DNA of 60,000 nt from Membranipora membranacea (GCA_914767715.1 OU612073.1:8992001-9052000), one strand, 5' to 3'. Counted from the stretch's first letter, positions 23,401 through 37,214 are shown. Numbers and translations are program-made. Notes: a model not told the origin generated them from the sequence alone.

Positions 23401-26400
23401 AGGCTTAATATTTATGAGCTCCATTTTGATACGACAGTTACCTGGCTTTCAGTAAGCTTGGTGATCCACATTCTGAGAGGGGATTCACTCCAATCGTCAG
23501 CTAAAATCAGCCTCTTCATCTCACTGCTCAGTAGAGTAATCGCTTCATCTACATTCTCCTCTTGGAAGCCAATAATATGAACTACTGTGGTTTCGCTCTG
23601 AGGGCTTATAACAGATGAACAGCTAGGAATCGTTGTCATTGCAGAGGGTGATCGGCTTTCGATAGCTAGCTGGAGTTCAGCCAGTTTTTCTTGGAATGCC
23701 TGAATATATAACAGAATATCACAAGAATACTCAGCTAGCCAGCAATTTAGTCATGATGACAACAAAATACCCTCACAAAAACACCCTATAAGAGCACAGT
23801 AGTAACTGGTAAGTTTCAAATTGAAAGTGATCCCCTTGAAATATTGAATGAATAAGTTTATGTTTCTCTAACCTGACCATGGTTGATAGTTGATTAAATT
23901 CAAGTTGACATATCAGACGCCACATCTCGCAGCATGGCAGCAAAATATTATTTGCCTTAGGGGCTAGGCCACAGTATATGCGCCAGGTTGCTCACTGTTT
24001 GCAGGCAGCACACCTGAGGGCAAACCAAACCCCAGTAGTTGATGGACAGCAGTGAGATCCGAACCCACGACCTTCAACATTTGCATGCTTAAAAAATGGC
24101 GCTCTAACCAACTGAGAAATTCTAACCAAATCAGAGAAATTTGTTTGTTAACATTAGTGTTGTATTCAGGGTCAAGTCAAAGGGTCGGGTTTCGGGTTTC
24201 TGTGGTCGGGTCATGTTAGGGTCAAGTCGGGTCAGATGTCTGCATCTTCACGGGTCTCAACTAGTGATGGTCAAAATACTGCCTACACCTGGACTCTAAC
24301 CTGAGACCTTGTGAGTTGTGACCCACAGTCCACGATCTTAACCGCTACGCAATGGATTTTGTATGACTTTAACGGAAATGGAGATTATACGATCAAAAAA
24401 CATAGCTACTAGTCATGCTTTTGCTGTGATTATTATGAACGGCTTACAACACTACATAAAGCTTTCTTCAGACATCTATAATTTGATAAATACTTGACAG
24501 AATTTGATGAAACTTGGTCTTAACATAGTTCATTATGTTTAGATGATATATTACAAACTGAATCAAACTTACCATGTACTATTAGCTAATTGCACTAGTG
24601 ATTAGTGGATGAATATCCATCATTCTTTTAAATTCTGATATCTGAAGAATGTTTTATCGACATCGATATGTCTCGGTCTCGTCCCGGTCACGTCTAGGAT
24701 TTTCATGCTGTTTCGCTCAATGCAACACTAGTTAACATTAATGTGTTGCAAGTCTGCATTGGGCAATAAACAACTTCACTCACAATAGTGTAATGTTGAT
24801 CTGTTACTAAACTAAATTGATTGGAAACACAACTCTCTACCTTTCACCTTTGAATTTAATGGATGGCGAGCAAGATGCCACAGGTTACCGGATCAAATGG
24901 ATTGTTGACGAAACAGGGTCATATCACTAGTTTTATTTTATATACTTAACCTTATAACATTCATCATCGTAGACAACCAGCAAGACTTCTTCTATAGAAC
25001 TTCCAGGATTAGCACTAAGATGTTCATATATACCAGTAATCATAGACGTGGCAACACCATTGATCGAGTATTTGAGATTTCCTGTTCCAACAGCCGGAAT
25101 CGCTATCCTTTTGACCTGATTCATACCAAAGCTTTCCATTGCTCTCATCACTGTGTTTTTCAAAACCTGAGAAAATTCAATTTAACGCTGCCAATTATGC
25201 CAGGAAATCATTTTATGAGCGAAATATATGGGTTTCACAGGCCAACATAGTACCTCATCGGTTAAACCTTTGCTGTCCACAGCCAGGTGTAAAATGTCCC
25301 ACATTAAAGCAGGCCAGGGATTTTATAACCCTGAGATTTCTCATCTACTGATTGAGTCATGGAAAAACATTTGACTGCATGTGAAGACTTGCTAACAAAG
25401 ATGACTAAACACACTCCCAGGGCTCCAAGCACAGGGCCATGCAGGCTCCAAGGACTCTTATACATGTAAGGTGTGTTAATTTGGTTGGTATCGGTTGAAT
25501 AAGTGTTAAATATGAATAAGATGCGCCAGTGCATGATTTTGCATTGTGACTTTTTAAGGGTAGCAAACCTCTTTGTGTGCAACCTAGACATGCTGACACC
25601 TTACCTCCCACTGTGATTCCCAGCCCTTACAGGAGTGTTGGGTTTGGAGGATGGAACCCTGGCAGTTGGCGCTCAAACCGCGTCAGGTATTAGCTTAATT
25701 TATTATTCAATTCATAATTCGATAGCACTGAACACACAATCAACATTGAGTCGGTTATTGCCCCTCCCTCTTTTAAGTAAAAAGAAATTATTGAATAAGA
25801 TTGCGGATCTAGCTCTTTGATAGATAATACCTTCAAATGAGAGTTGTCTCTACTTGGATGGTGTAGCCTCACAGCAAATACATAATAAGTTGATCCGACC
25901 TGAGTCCTGCAATGATACAACCCTTCCGTTATGGGATGTCTGGCAGATACCATCCTTCCCACAGCTGTTGCAGTTGCACCCTGGCTGCAAAAAACTCCTC
26001 CCACATCATTCTAGATATAATAAAGGGAAACAAATCAGCACCACACTCACATCTGACATCTGACATCTCACATTTGCTGCAAGCAATTGGCTAAGATCAA
26101 AGTGTCACTGCGAATGGCGATTAGTGCAAGTTCAGTTTTGGCAGCTCTCTTCATACCCAAGATCAGGAGGTCTTCTATGGCCTCGCCTCTAGGAGGCATT
26201 CTAGTTTTCTAGGATGTATCACATTCTCAGTATGAGGATTTAGGGCACCTTGCGTCTTTCTTTAGGGGAAATGGAGCAATGGAGCAATGGACCGCCATAG
26301 GGACAGCCCAATCTTCTGATTCTTACTAAGCAGCAACCTCAATTAACCAGAACTTAACTCATTAAATGAATGGATATAGTTAATATTGCAAATAATGTTT

Positions 26401-28388
26401 AATAGTACAGATACTGATTGTTGGCAAATCCCATACGGATTCGTATGACAGAAATTTCAGAGAACTACGGTATCATTGGAGGTGTCACAAAGACTCTGTG
26501 CCCTCTGTTGTGGAATTGTGAATGCCAGGGTGGAACCAAAGTGCATAAACCTATATATGGGACACCGAAAAAAAAGACCATATTTTTTAGTACTTGTCTC
26601 GCATAATAAGGCTCAAGCGCGCAGCCACCTGGTGATATTGAAGTGCACCTACTTATCGTTATCAAAGAATACCTAAACGTCACTGATAACTACATGGACA
26701 GTTTCACTTCACTTCCTTATGCAAATGATCCAACTATAACTTGCTTAGCCATGACTCACCTGGTGAGAAACCTCTGCTATGTCTCCAATCACAAGTTTAA
26801 TTTTGCTCAGAAGATTGTCACGAGCATTCGCCGATAGCAATCCGACTGTCTTGAATTTTTTGGTAACGTCAATAAACCTATCTTGGCCCTCATCTGTTTC
26901 TAACCAGTCAATTTGCGCTTTCAAAGTTATATCGACAGATTTACGTACGACTTTATCTTGCCATAAGCAGAGGACATCTTTCGCGTAGTCAATGCTTTCT
27001 GATGAGAGTGAGGAAATAGTACATTTGCATTCTGAAATTTCCAGCGCAATTCTTTCTTGGGCAGGGCTACATCCATCTTCTACGTGTGCCTTGAATGCCG
27101 TTATTAGTTCCCCGAATTCCTCGCTGACGTGTAAGACTTTCTTGTGAATCTTGATTGATTTGAAGAATGCTGTCAGGGATTGGCTAATAAAGTCTGATGT
27201 GTCTTCCTTTTTCATTGTGAACCCAATCTGAGAGTAATTGGATTTTGGTGAAAGTCTGATTGTAGGGTGATCTTTGGTAAGCTGCTCTTCAAACTTCTTC
27301 CACTCATCGGTAGAAGCCAATCTCTTGCTTTGAGCATCAGTAAGAATGCCATTTTCTGGGTAGACACCCTCACAAATAAGCCCGCAAATGGCTTCATCTG
27401 CGTTGGCAATAGCTAAACTGCTTTCTCCAAAGAGCCAAATCTTCCCATCTCTTATGTCCCAGCCAACTTTTGCACCTACTTGCCTCAATGAAGCTTTGAT
27501 TTCTGATGTTTTGACATCTTTACTCAGACAAGATATGAACTCTTTTGACTTCTCTGAGTTTTTTATGATAAGACTTTCCATGTCACTCTGAAATTGATCT
27601 CTTGCCTTTTGCACTGCATTATTATCACCTCTAAACTCAATGAACCCTTGGTTTTTGTCAAATATTACTTCAACGCCAAAACTGTCATATGTCATTTGAA
27701 CAATGTTCTTTTTTTTGCCATTGAACGCCATATATCTTATCTGCTCCAATCCTAGATCAATCTTCTCAGAGGTATATTTTTCGCACGTATCAGGTTGCTC
27801 ATACCCTGCTCTCAAAGCCTGATTTTTGTTGTTGGTCGAAGTGGTACGCCTGAAAACACTGGTTGCCGTACTTGTTGGTAAGGGTAGAGGTGTAGATGGG
27901 GTGAGGTCAATGTGAGGTACATCTGCTTGATGGTCTACTAGCATTGGTTGCTGCTTAACATCTTCATGGGAAAGTCCAATGTGATTGAGTAAAACATGGA
28001 GGGTGCTGGTGACATCTTGTTCACTCTCTCCACACATGGAAAGTGTTGAGGTTTTTAAGTTCACTGACCAACCAGAGCTTATTTGTTGAGCTTTCATCTG
28101 GGATCTGACCTCACTGTCGAGGGCATGGGACCCTCTTAATCGAGATAATGCCAGGGCTGGGATCACATATGATTGATTCACCACCTTTTGGCTTTTTATT
28201 GAAGCCCTGGCTTCAGCGACTGCCTTGGCCGATCCACTAAGATAGAGTTGGGTTTTGCTCCAATCTTCTCGAAAGTTGACAGAGACGCTGTTTGCGTTTT
28301 CCAAGATTGACCCAATGTCAGCATTTCTCAAATATCGCACCATCTCTGTGGGTAGTTTTTCCGGACCTTGTTTTCCATCACTTGCCAT
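20440..28388 (-). CDS. PARP14-like mono-ADP-ribosyltransferase, gene A' (duplicate of A)
   Basis: Exons, minus strand: 28388-26760, 26010-25831, 25166-24951, 23699-23442, 22668-22530, 22100-21937, 21314-21134 and 20705-20440. Every exon has the same length and phase as in gene A, giving 1010 residues. The architecture is identical: KH-like array, macro domain with PAVGTG, KH-like exons 4-5, and ART domain with His (LWHGTD), Tyr (GSYFA) and Arg (NPTRF) at the triad positions. Comparing exon 1 by eye I count 19 amino-acid differences in 543 residues, seven of them between residues 217 and 234. The reading frame is intact. However, a short upstream deletion removes the counterpart of gene A's putative 5' UTR donor, so expression could differ. 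The intron between the first two ART exons lacks the hAT-like element found in A. Confidence 0.86.
23963..24120 (-). repeat. tRNA-derived SINE in gene A' intron
   Basis: Orthologous copy of the SINE at 5,965-6,122, with the same tRNA-like A and B boxes on the minus strand. Sharing the insertion site shows it entered before the segmental duplication. Confidence 0.7.
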
Positions 28389-29304
28389 CCTGGAATGCAG
28401 ATAAACAGAGATATGTTTGAAACTTTTGTAACTGTTTTGGAAAAGTTCAGGATTTAGTCAATTAGTTGTGTTGTGTTGCAGACCTGATAATATGTACATT
28501 GGTGAATAATGCAAGCTCATTTGCACAGTGGATTGTTTGGAGCGTTATCTATAAATTTTTCTATCTAGAAATATGTTATACCCTACACTCCACTGGTTTT
28601 TTATCTCTCACACAACAAACCATATTATCCCACCGAAAACGATAGTTTGAGGTGGTATTATGCAATGCCCATGAAGCAGTTCTCATAGGGGACTTCTGAC
28701 AGCTTATGTGGCAGCTGAGCCCTATTTTTTCACACAATAAACACCTACAATTTTGCCCATCAATCCTCAATTATTATCTAGTTAACTAGATTCATACATG
28801 ATCTTCTCTTTGGGAGTAGTGTGAAAAACAGCAGTTGATGCTATGACATAGAAAACTTGCAACAGCCAGCACCAGTTTTTTGGCTTTTTCTAGACATTTT
28901 TTTTCAATACCATAGACATAGTTTTGTCTATGTCTATGCAATTGCATAAAAATGTTTTGTCTATGTTTAATCCTCAATCACTCATCAGAGCAACTTAATA
29001 AAGCCTAAGTGCCCGGGCAAAATGTGTAAAATCTGCTTTGATAAAATATCAATGGAAAAATTTGCTCAAATAGAAATTTCTATGGTTCAAAGCCTAATAT
29101 CTAAAAGAACAGTCATACCCGAGCAAATCATTTAAGCCTTAGTGCCTGGGCAAAATATTTAAAACTGCTTTAATAGTATTATCAATGGTTCAAAGCCATC
29201 TGCTTTGATAGAAATTTCTATGGTTCAAAGGCAGGTAAACCCATGTTGAACTCTGTGTTCCTAGAAGTGGGAGTTTAGATTATTTTGTTGTCTTGTCATG
29301 TAAT

Positions 29305-29554
29305 CTGGGGTGGTCTTTCAATTAGAAATGGCCAAAATCGCAATCTGATCGCTCACTCAGTGAGTGAGCGATACCTTCTAGGGGTCTCGCTTTCAAATCG
29401 CTCTGTCATTGATGGAACTACATACAATCTGAGTGAGCGATTTGGGAACAATTTCTTTTAATTGAAATACCAAGTGAGTGATAATTTCGTGCGATGTGAT
29501 AGTGATAACTTGCTTTAGTAAAGGATCACTCTTTCTAATTGAAAGACGCCCCTG
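29305..29554. mobile_element. MITE-like element, about 250 bp
   Basis: The terminal inverted repeat GGTCTTTCAATTAGAAA (left) pairs with TTTCTAATTGAAAGACGCCC (right). The outer bases CTGGGG / CCCCTG suggest hAT type. The interior is rich in GAGTGAGCGAT motifs in both orientations. No clear target duplication was found. It is nested in the 9.2-kb block. Confidence 0.6.
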
Positions 29555-30073
29555 CTTTACTCATTGCTATAATTACACTTCTCCCATGTGAGTTTAAATA
29601 ACAGCAGCTATGATTTCTTAATTATTTTCATTCATTCATGCAAACTTGTCACAGATTATACTATTATTCAGTTCTCTATAGTAGCTGCCCATGTACCTGT
29701 CATTATCTTGTCATTTAATTTGCTTTTTCACATTAGTTTAGATAGCGGCAATTGCAATCTCCTTATTACGTAAATTTTTTATCTAGACAAAAAAGCCTAT
29801 ATAATTTGTTGTGTCGTTGTATTGGTGACGTGTAACACCAATCATAGATATTCTTATTCGTTAAAAGCTTGCCACTGTATTTTTTTTTACCAGGCAGCGT
29901 ATACCATGACATGAGATGAATTATCTCTCAGTAACGATAACCTAATGGGCTGCAAAATAAGCAGTGGGTTTAATTCTCAGACATAATTGTGTTTGTCAGA
30001 TATTGTCAGATTTTCGAATTTTACACCGCCAATTCCTATTGGGTAGAAGTAAAAGTCCTGCATAACTCTAGAT

Positions 30074-30779
30074 CAGCTGTCGGCAACCCGGCCTTTTTTC
30101 CAGAGCTGCCTAATGAACAATCTTTTGCGGGCTGATTGTGGCCCTATGCCTAAAAATTTTATTACACATTAATTTCGATTCCATTTCGCATTTTGTATTC
30201 TTGATATTCAAGTATGTAGGCACAATATATTTCAAAATAGTGGCCATTCAGCATAAAGCATGTAGCTTCCAAAGCTGTTTCTAGACATAATCATCCTAAC
30301 TGTATTGGTGTTAAATCCTTTTTCAAGTGCTTTATTTTCATAATAACCCAGAACGGTGACCTTTGGAAATTCGAATAAAATTTTTTGTTAATATCATAGT
30401 AATTTTTTTATTAGCAAATCTGTCACTTTGAACAAGAAATGCAAATGAGTATTACAAGTTTTCATGTTGCAAATGCTCCTGCTTTATTGCTAAAATGTTC
30501 CAGATTAAATCTAGTTTTACAAGCATTCGCAAAAAAACTTCCCCATTGCGGAGGGGCGCTACAGCATTCCTCCCACACCCACCCTGCCCTTTTCCATACA
30601 CATGCAAAATTGGGATACAGTCATGTACCCAGCCAGATCAAACATCACACCACAAAACTTCACAAGATTTTTTAAATTAATATTACTGTTGAGCTGAAGT
30701 TCCTTGCAACATACCACAGCTTTTACACATAAATCTGTTTTAGTTTGTACAAAATTGTTACTCCGGTTGCCCACCCATG
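30074..30779. mobile_element. hAT-like element, 706 bp, relative of the one at 2783
   Basis: The left end CAGCTGTCGGCAACCCGGCC and right end GGTTGCCCACCCATG match the termini of 2783-3717, and the interiors share blocks such as TTGTGGCC and TTTTATTACxCAT. Flanks are CTCTAGAT and CTCTAGAA (8 bp, one mismatch), consistent with hAT integration. No coding potential. Confidence 0.8.
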
Positions 30780-31981
30780 CTCTAGAACAATTTTGATACA
30801 TTTGCCTAAATTCGGAGTTCTTTTCCCTCTAATGAACAGGAGCAACTCCGAATACAGACAAATTAATCGAAATTGATCAAACATCACTCTGACCAGTGAA
30901 CTAAGCTATGATCTGTCCAACTGAGTTTTGCTTCTTTTCGGTGGTCTCTGATCTTATCAGTTCTAGCACACGGGTCCATTTATAAAGGTACAATAAAAGT
31001 GATACATGAGTAGATAACACCACACAAACACTATCCAACATCACCAATAACACAGACGAGTCCTCATTGTTGGCCTGAATCCCAGGCTAATACTAAACGC
31101 GAAATCACAATACTCCTCAGTTCATTAAAAGTATTTTGGCTTCAAGTTGCTGTAGAGTTATCTTCTCATTTTCATACAATATCGTACTTAATATGAATTA
31201 GAAGTTATCCCACTTTGCCTAATTTATCATATCCCGTCCTTTTATCATACAAACATACAAACTTAAATGAGAGAATTCTTTACAGAGGAAGAATCTAGGA
31301 TCAAAATTGAATGTCTCCAAATATCAGAAACTATACCAGCATACAAGTTCTCCCTGTATACAGGTTTTATTTCAAACTCCAAGCACCAAGCAGATTGTGT
31401 CAATCTGGTTAAATAACTCTCCGTAAACCCTTATACTTGCAAGATAGCAAGAGAATAGGTAGCGATAGATATTTGATTTACTATTTCCAATCCAATCCAA
31501 ATTCAATACTACTGGTTCTAATTTTTGCTGGATGGGGTCAAAGTTTTTGAGTGGGGGGATTAAATGAGGACGCATAATTCATCTACTGGTACTTGTGTCA
31601 ACCGACCTTGCCCAGTGATATGAATTAAATTTAAGCCAGGGATACCCATCAAACAATTATGAAATATTTCAATCCTAAGAAGTACACAAGAAGGCCTGAC
31701 ACTATCACATTTTAAACAAGGATTGATTGAGGAAACAATGTCAATCAAAAATTATTGAAGATTATTAGGGTTGTTTCAAACATAAATTACTGTCTTTCAA
31801 GTAAATTTTTTAAGAATAGATTGGGCAGTGCTTCTGATTTGTGCGAAAATAAATGTCACGTTGAAATCCCAAATCCTTCCCTCAAAGAAGCCTTAATAGT
31901 AGTAGTATTGTTATTATGAAGGCATATGATATCAGATATAAAATACTTCTGGTTTCTAGTTACTATTTGATTATGTAATAT

Positions 31982-33328
31982 CAGGGCTCTCAACCTGGGA
32001 GGATTCGAAACCTGAGTTTTGATATTAGCATGTCCCATAGTGGTACTTTAAAGGTGTAAAACGCCCTGAGCATAAACAGCTGAGGGTATGTCTGAGATGG
32101 TACCGAAATATTGTCGGGTGAAATACCTGGGATTTGAAGATTATGTGCAAAGAATAGCTGGCAAAGCAAGTCAAAGAATGTATGTTGTTAAAAAAATGTT
32201 ACATCTAAGTACAAAGCCATTAGCTTCCATGATGTTCAAAAGTTTTGTAGTTTCCCTCTTGATGTATTGTCTGCCTGTTTTGCACACGAGCATATGTACC
32301 ATAGACAAGAAATTACTAAGAAAAGTTTTTAATGTTGCCAAGAATTTGAGGGTTGTCGTAGGCGACCTCGATATTATTGTGCTGTTCTGCTGATGAGCAT
32401 CACATCATACAAAATTTCCTAGAGCGATGCCCTCAAATGCAAGTTCCATACATTAGCAGCAAGCTCTTTTAATGACAAAGTATATGCATCCTTTTCTCGC
32501 AACATTTCATGTTTGTGATAGCTAGTAAATCAATAAAAACCTAGAGCATTGCTTGTAAACATAAAATCGTAAATATTTTTAGATTTGATCCAGATGAACC
32601 AATTCATATGGACTAACCAAGGCCATCGCCACAGGTGAAAATGAATCCCCATGATGTAAAAATATGTTTGTAAAAATATTGTTTTAAAGGCTGACGAATC
32701 GAGCCGCCAGGGTAGAAAGGCATATAATTGATGTAATGTGATGCTATAGAAATCATTGCCCGGATTTATCCGGTTCACCTGCAAAATGACTTTTTTAACA
32801 TTCCTAAAATTCAAATTTCTATTTAGCCATAATAATCTATTTGCAAATCACTGGGAGAGCAATAAGAGCATAGCTTATCACAAATGAAATCAAATACCCA
32901 CAACAAATACCACACATTATTCACATGCAAAAGTTTTATGTCATCTCAGTCTGAACCGAGATGCTTTGACAGAAAGGCAAGTTGGGTGTAATGTGTTGAT
33001 ATTCAAATTAAAGACTAGGTTCATTCAATCATGTAAAGTTCATTACAAGCTAAATTTTAAAAGCGTTCTCAAATACAAATTGGAATCTCACATAAATGAC
33101 TTGAATAGGCAGCGCAGTGAGAGCATAGCTTATCACAACTAGAATCTAATACCTGATCATTCATTAATAATATGACATAAATTATTGTAAGGCAACATTT
33201 AGCATTGTTTATATATTATTCATCTCTGCCAACGAGTTTTAGCTCACATTTTAAAATCCCCTGAGAAGCCTGAGTTGAATGCAAAAATCTGAGTAACTCG
33301 GGCTAAATCTGAGTGGTTGAGAGCCCTG
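31982..33328. mobile_element. hAT-like element carrying a reverse-transcriptase fragment
   Basis: Termini CAGGGCTCTCAACC and GGTTGAGAGCCCTG form perfect 14-bp inverted repeats. GTAATAT stands on both outer sides (7 bp). The interior includes an RT-like frame at 32,088-32,393. A second, rearranged copy with the same ends is at 38,363-39,871. No transposase is visible, so it is non-autonomous. Confidence 0.82.
32088..32393 (+). pseudogene. LINE-type reverse transcriptase C-terminal fragment
   Basis: The frame contains VKYLGFEDYVQRIAGKASQR, then MYVVKKMLHLS and SFVVSLLMYCLPV. This pattern is typical of the thumb region of non-LTR retrotransposon RTs (K/AS-QR-hydrophobic, a mid helix, then S-hydrophobic-Y-PV). 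The catalytic core is absent. A diverged, frame-damaged copy lies at 38,493-38,690. It is a relic carried within a hAT-like element. Confidence 0.65.
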
Positions 33329-34194
33329 GTAATATTGTCTGTGATATGTAATACATCAATCAAATCAATCAGGTGAAGACCAGAGAAGGCAGGGGAGGGA
33401 TTTTGTTTTGCAGCTTAATTTGAGTTAGAAGTTTTCCAAATGCAGTCACCAATAGCTCCTCGGCCATATGCCATCAACAGCTTTAAGTCAATATAGTTAG
33501 TTGGGTATCCAGATAAATCACAGTATGAAAGGTTTTTACTATTGTATCTACTGTCATGAGGATATTACTCACTGTGTTAATGGCTGTGATGCCATACAGA
33601 GAGCAAGGAGTTACAGGGGCCTTAGCCAATGATAATATTCAAAATTGTATTGTGCTAACCTAGATTATTAGCCATCCTTTTGTAAGCCTCTATAAATAAA
33701 TAAATAAGCAATCACTACTAGTATGCCTACCTGTAAATATGAGAGCACTACATAGTAAATCTTTTGATTGTATGACTAAACAGAGAGACATTGCGACAAC
33801 ACAAACCATCACAAACCAACACAATTATGAGATTATGTTGACTCAATCGTGTCACCAAACAATAGCGTGTGCTCCTGTTTTTAAAAACAATTTTAATTAG
33901 CCACACAATTAGATATTTTATTGTGAATAGCAACACATGATAACACTCTATGAGAAGAATGCTGTGTGTACAGCTTCTGCTTACAATTAATATTGCTAGC
34001 ATAATGAATTACTATGTGTTAAACACTTTCCAGTTCCTATCTCAATTTTAACTTATGAATCCCTATGCTCAGTGCCAAGATATGCACATATTTTGGTAAC
34101 CTTCCATTTATCATAATAGTTAGATTGCAATTCAGTATTCATAGATCAGCTTCTTGCTATAATCTGTAATCAAAGAGAAACCCATGCATCCCAA

Positions 34195-34268
34195 TTGACA
34201 AGCCCTCGGGGCTAACAAAACCCATGACCTCCAACGCATGCGCGCTGTGCGACTGACACTCTAACGTA
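34195..34268 (-). repeat. Partial tRNA-like SINE
   Basis: The minus strand shows ACGTTAGAGTGTCAGTCG followed by GGAGGTCATGGGTTTTG, resembling the A-to-B box portion of the local SINE family. The body is truncated. Confidence 0.45.
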
Positions 34269-34522
34269 TGTCACAACTCTTAAATCCATCTAATTCTTGA
34301 TAGCACGCTTCCTGCATCAAACAATCGAAGCTAATAAAATATAATCTATTTTAACCACAATTTCTAAATTGAAAGATTCATACCCGTTTGTGTTGACTAA
34401 ATAAGCCATCACAAAATTACAAAGAAGATCTTTCCGAACCCACAGAGTCAGTATATTTTGGAGGCATGTGTCATGTGAGATTACAATAATAATAATAATA
34501 GCCATTCGCATCATGGTTGCAC

Positions 34523-34625
34523 TAGTCTAAGTGCCCAGACTCCAAGGCGCAGGGAGTTACTTGCGCAAACTATTATAGTTTGCGCAAGCAACTCCCTGCG
34601 CCTTGGAGTCTGAGCACTTAGACTA
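34523..34625. mobile_element. Near-perfect palindromic MITE, Mutator-like
   Basis: About 50-base arms (outer part TAGTCTAAGTGCCCAGACTC, inner part TTGCGCAAACTAT) form an almost perfect hairpin with practically no loop. It is bordered by the 9-bp direct repeat TGGTTGCAC. The outer arm matches the TIR of the 104-bp element at 45,043. Nine-base duplications suggest a Mutator-like mobiliser. Confidence 0.8.
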
Positions 34626-34629
34626 TGGT

Positions 34630-37214
34630 TGCACTAGCTTGCCATGCACTTCTAGTAGCTTGACTCAGGAGGCTCTACTGGTCGTGGAGCAAGTCGATTG
34701 AATAATAAAAAACTCAAGCACTTTCTAGACGATCAAATGTTTGACAAAGGTGAAAAAACCTATATATACATGAAATTACAACTAAACTACACATGAATAA
34801 AAATTTTGTTGTGATATTAATCATTGAAATAAGATGGGAAACCAATCAAGACCATTTGTGCCTAAGACTTATTTCCACATTTGAAGTTGAATGATGAGAT
34901 TTCCTGCTAAATTACTGAATTCGAATCATTTAATTCATGATAACAATATTTTGTAAAATGTAGTATTAACAATTTATAATCTTTGGTAATCACAGTATTA
35001 GGCTACCAGTAGCAGATTATAATTGTACTTGTTGCATTTGGGACATAGGATTATTGTGCCTCCATTGAATTGAAAGCTTGTTATAGAAGAGGCTTTGTTT
35101 AGACAAAGAGAGTATATCAAAGGCTAAGGTCTCTGGTGTATTGCGCAATCGTAAGCACACATCAGGCACACTTTCAAAAAACAGATATACATGTTACATT
35201 TTGCTTGCATGCAACTTACAATGGTGCAAAAATCGGCATATCTGGACAGCCCTATTCTGAATAACCAAAAGAAATTTGGAAGTAATCGGACTATTGGAAG
35301 TAGGTGTGCGATACATTACTTTGATAGTAACGGCTGTTTTTTGTAGATTTCTTTGAGAAAAAGTTTTTTTTTAAATATTATTGTGGCTCATTGGGTTTAT
35401 ATTGGTATAATACATAATTATATGTGGGTTTAGTTCACCCATGTTAAATACACTTCCCTAGAGTGAAGTTCAAAGTTTGGTCAGGAGGAGATAATCACCA
35501 AAATCAGCCAATACTTTTAATGAGCTGAGTCTGATCTCAGCTAGAGATAAGTCACCACAAACAAGCTAAACCATGATATACAGAGTTGTAACACTGGCAG
35601 ATTCAGTCCAGCTTTTCCTTAGCATGAAGTCGACCAGGGTTTGAGTTGGGCTGGAGTAGCCTGCAAACAGGTTTTTATTTTTTTCAACAACCTACTCATA
35701 ATTTTTATCACCCTAACTGCCAAGATGACAAGTCAGGTTAAATAACAATTAACTTGGTATGTAATCAAAATCAAACAATATTGATACAGTCGGCATTGTG
35801 TCGAGAATGACCTTTTGTCCGGAAGTGTTGTCTTCCTTGACAACAATACCATTCTAGATAACATACCAACACGACGTATAGACCAATAATTGGGGAGGGC
35901 AGGGGCCGCCATCCACCATGGTCCTGAGGCTAGATTAATATGTCAAATATCAGTAGCAGAGAAGCTATTCATATAGAAGTCAATTAAATATACTCAAATG
36001 AGGATGCTCCCTATCGACCCAATCCCAAACGCTTTGGATCACTAGCTAAAGTCGCATAGAGGAATGATACTATTGCCACTAATATAATTTTTTCAAAGAA
36101 AAAGTTTGAATCCCGGTTTTATTTTAATATTTCTCTTTTGCAGTCTCAGTTGATTGACTCACGAGGCCTTGCACAATCCAACCAAAAAACTTCTATACAG
36201 ATTTCCGGAAAAAATTAATCAATATTTCACAACAATCTTATTGTATATCCCATTAGTTTTTCACCCCATAGAGAGTGTCAATATGTAGCGGACTTCTTCA
36301 GGTTGTCTCAATCATCAGCTTTGGCTAGGCCTAATTCTGTTTCTGCTAAGATTCCCCACACAAAATCAAATACGTCAATTTTTATAATCGCTGCTCCCTC
36401 CAACAGGTGCCCATCAAGTGATCTTATACCTGTCAAGTGGGGTCACTGCATATCTTCAACAAGGCAATGTTACATGATGTCAAGTGTCTAAAGTGTCATA
36501 AATAAAATTATCGTTCACGTTTGAGCATTAGAAACAGGCAGGTGTACATGATAGTGGCGATGGCTCTCTTATGGTAATCAAAATGCACATGAAGTCTCTG
36601 CGTTTTCATGTACCAGGATATTGTGGTTTACTATGATAATGCTATACAATATATAACATTGAAGCATTTTTTCTTTACCATCAGATCTAATATATACATT
36701 ATAAATTATTTTGATCAACAAATTAAAATAATCATAATCAAACAACAAACATTTATTTACATTTACGATGTGTACTGCAAAGGACCGCAAGCAGCGTCAA
36801 ATCGCACCTCCAGATTTTCTGATCTGAGTTTTTGGTTCCCAATTACCCCTGCCCGCTGCATACCGCTACAGAGGGGGTGTCTTTAATATGCGTGGTTTCA
36901 TGGTTATGGCGTAATTAACGCAGATTACATGACGATGATGTTGTAATAAGAAAAAACAAAATAATCTAATCTAAAATGGTGATACATAAAATTATGATGA
37001 GAATACCAAAAGAATGAAGTTTCTAATGAGAGAATAGAGTTAAATAATTACTTGAAAGTAGAGAGCGATCCCTGAAATTTCCTGCCTGGCTTGTTGACTG
37101 TTTACTGGTTGACCACAAAGTTCAACCAAATAAGAATTTGCAAGTGGCCTATTGGCTGTAGTGTAGTATATTTGTTTTTGGTTTGGCTCCTCGGAGTTCA
37201 GAGTTGCACAAAAG
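34630..37214. other. Interior of the 9.2-kb block, no gene recognised
   Basis: AT-rich sequence with only short open frames lacking domain similarity. I cannot assign a function or recognise a mobile-element protein in it. Confidence 0.5.
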
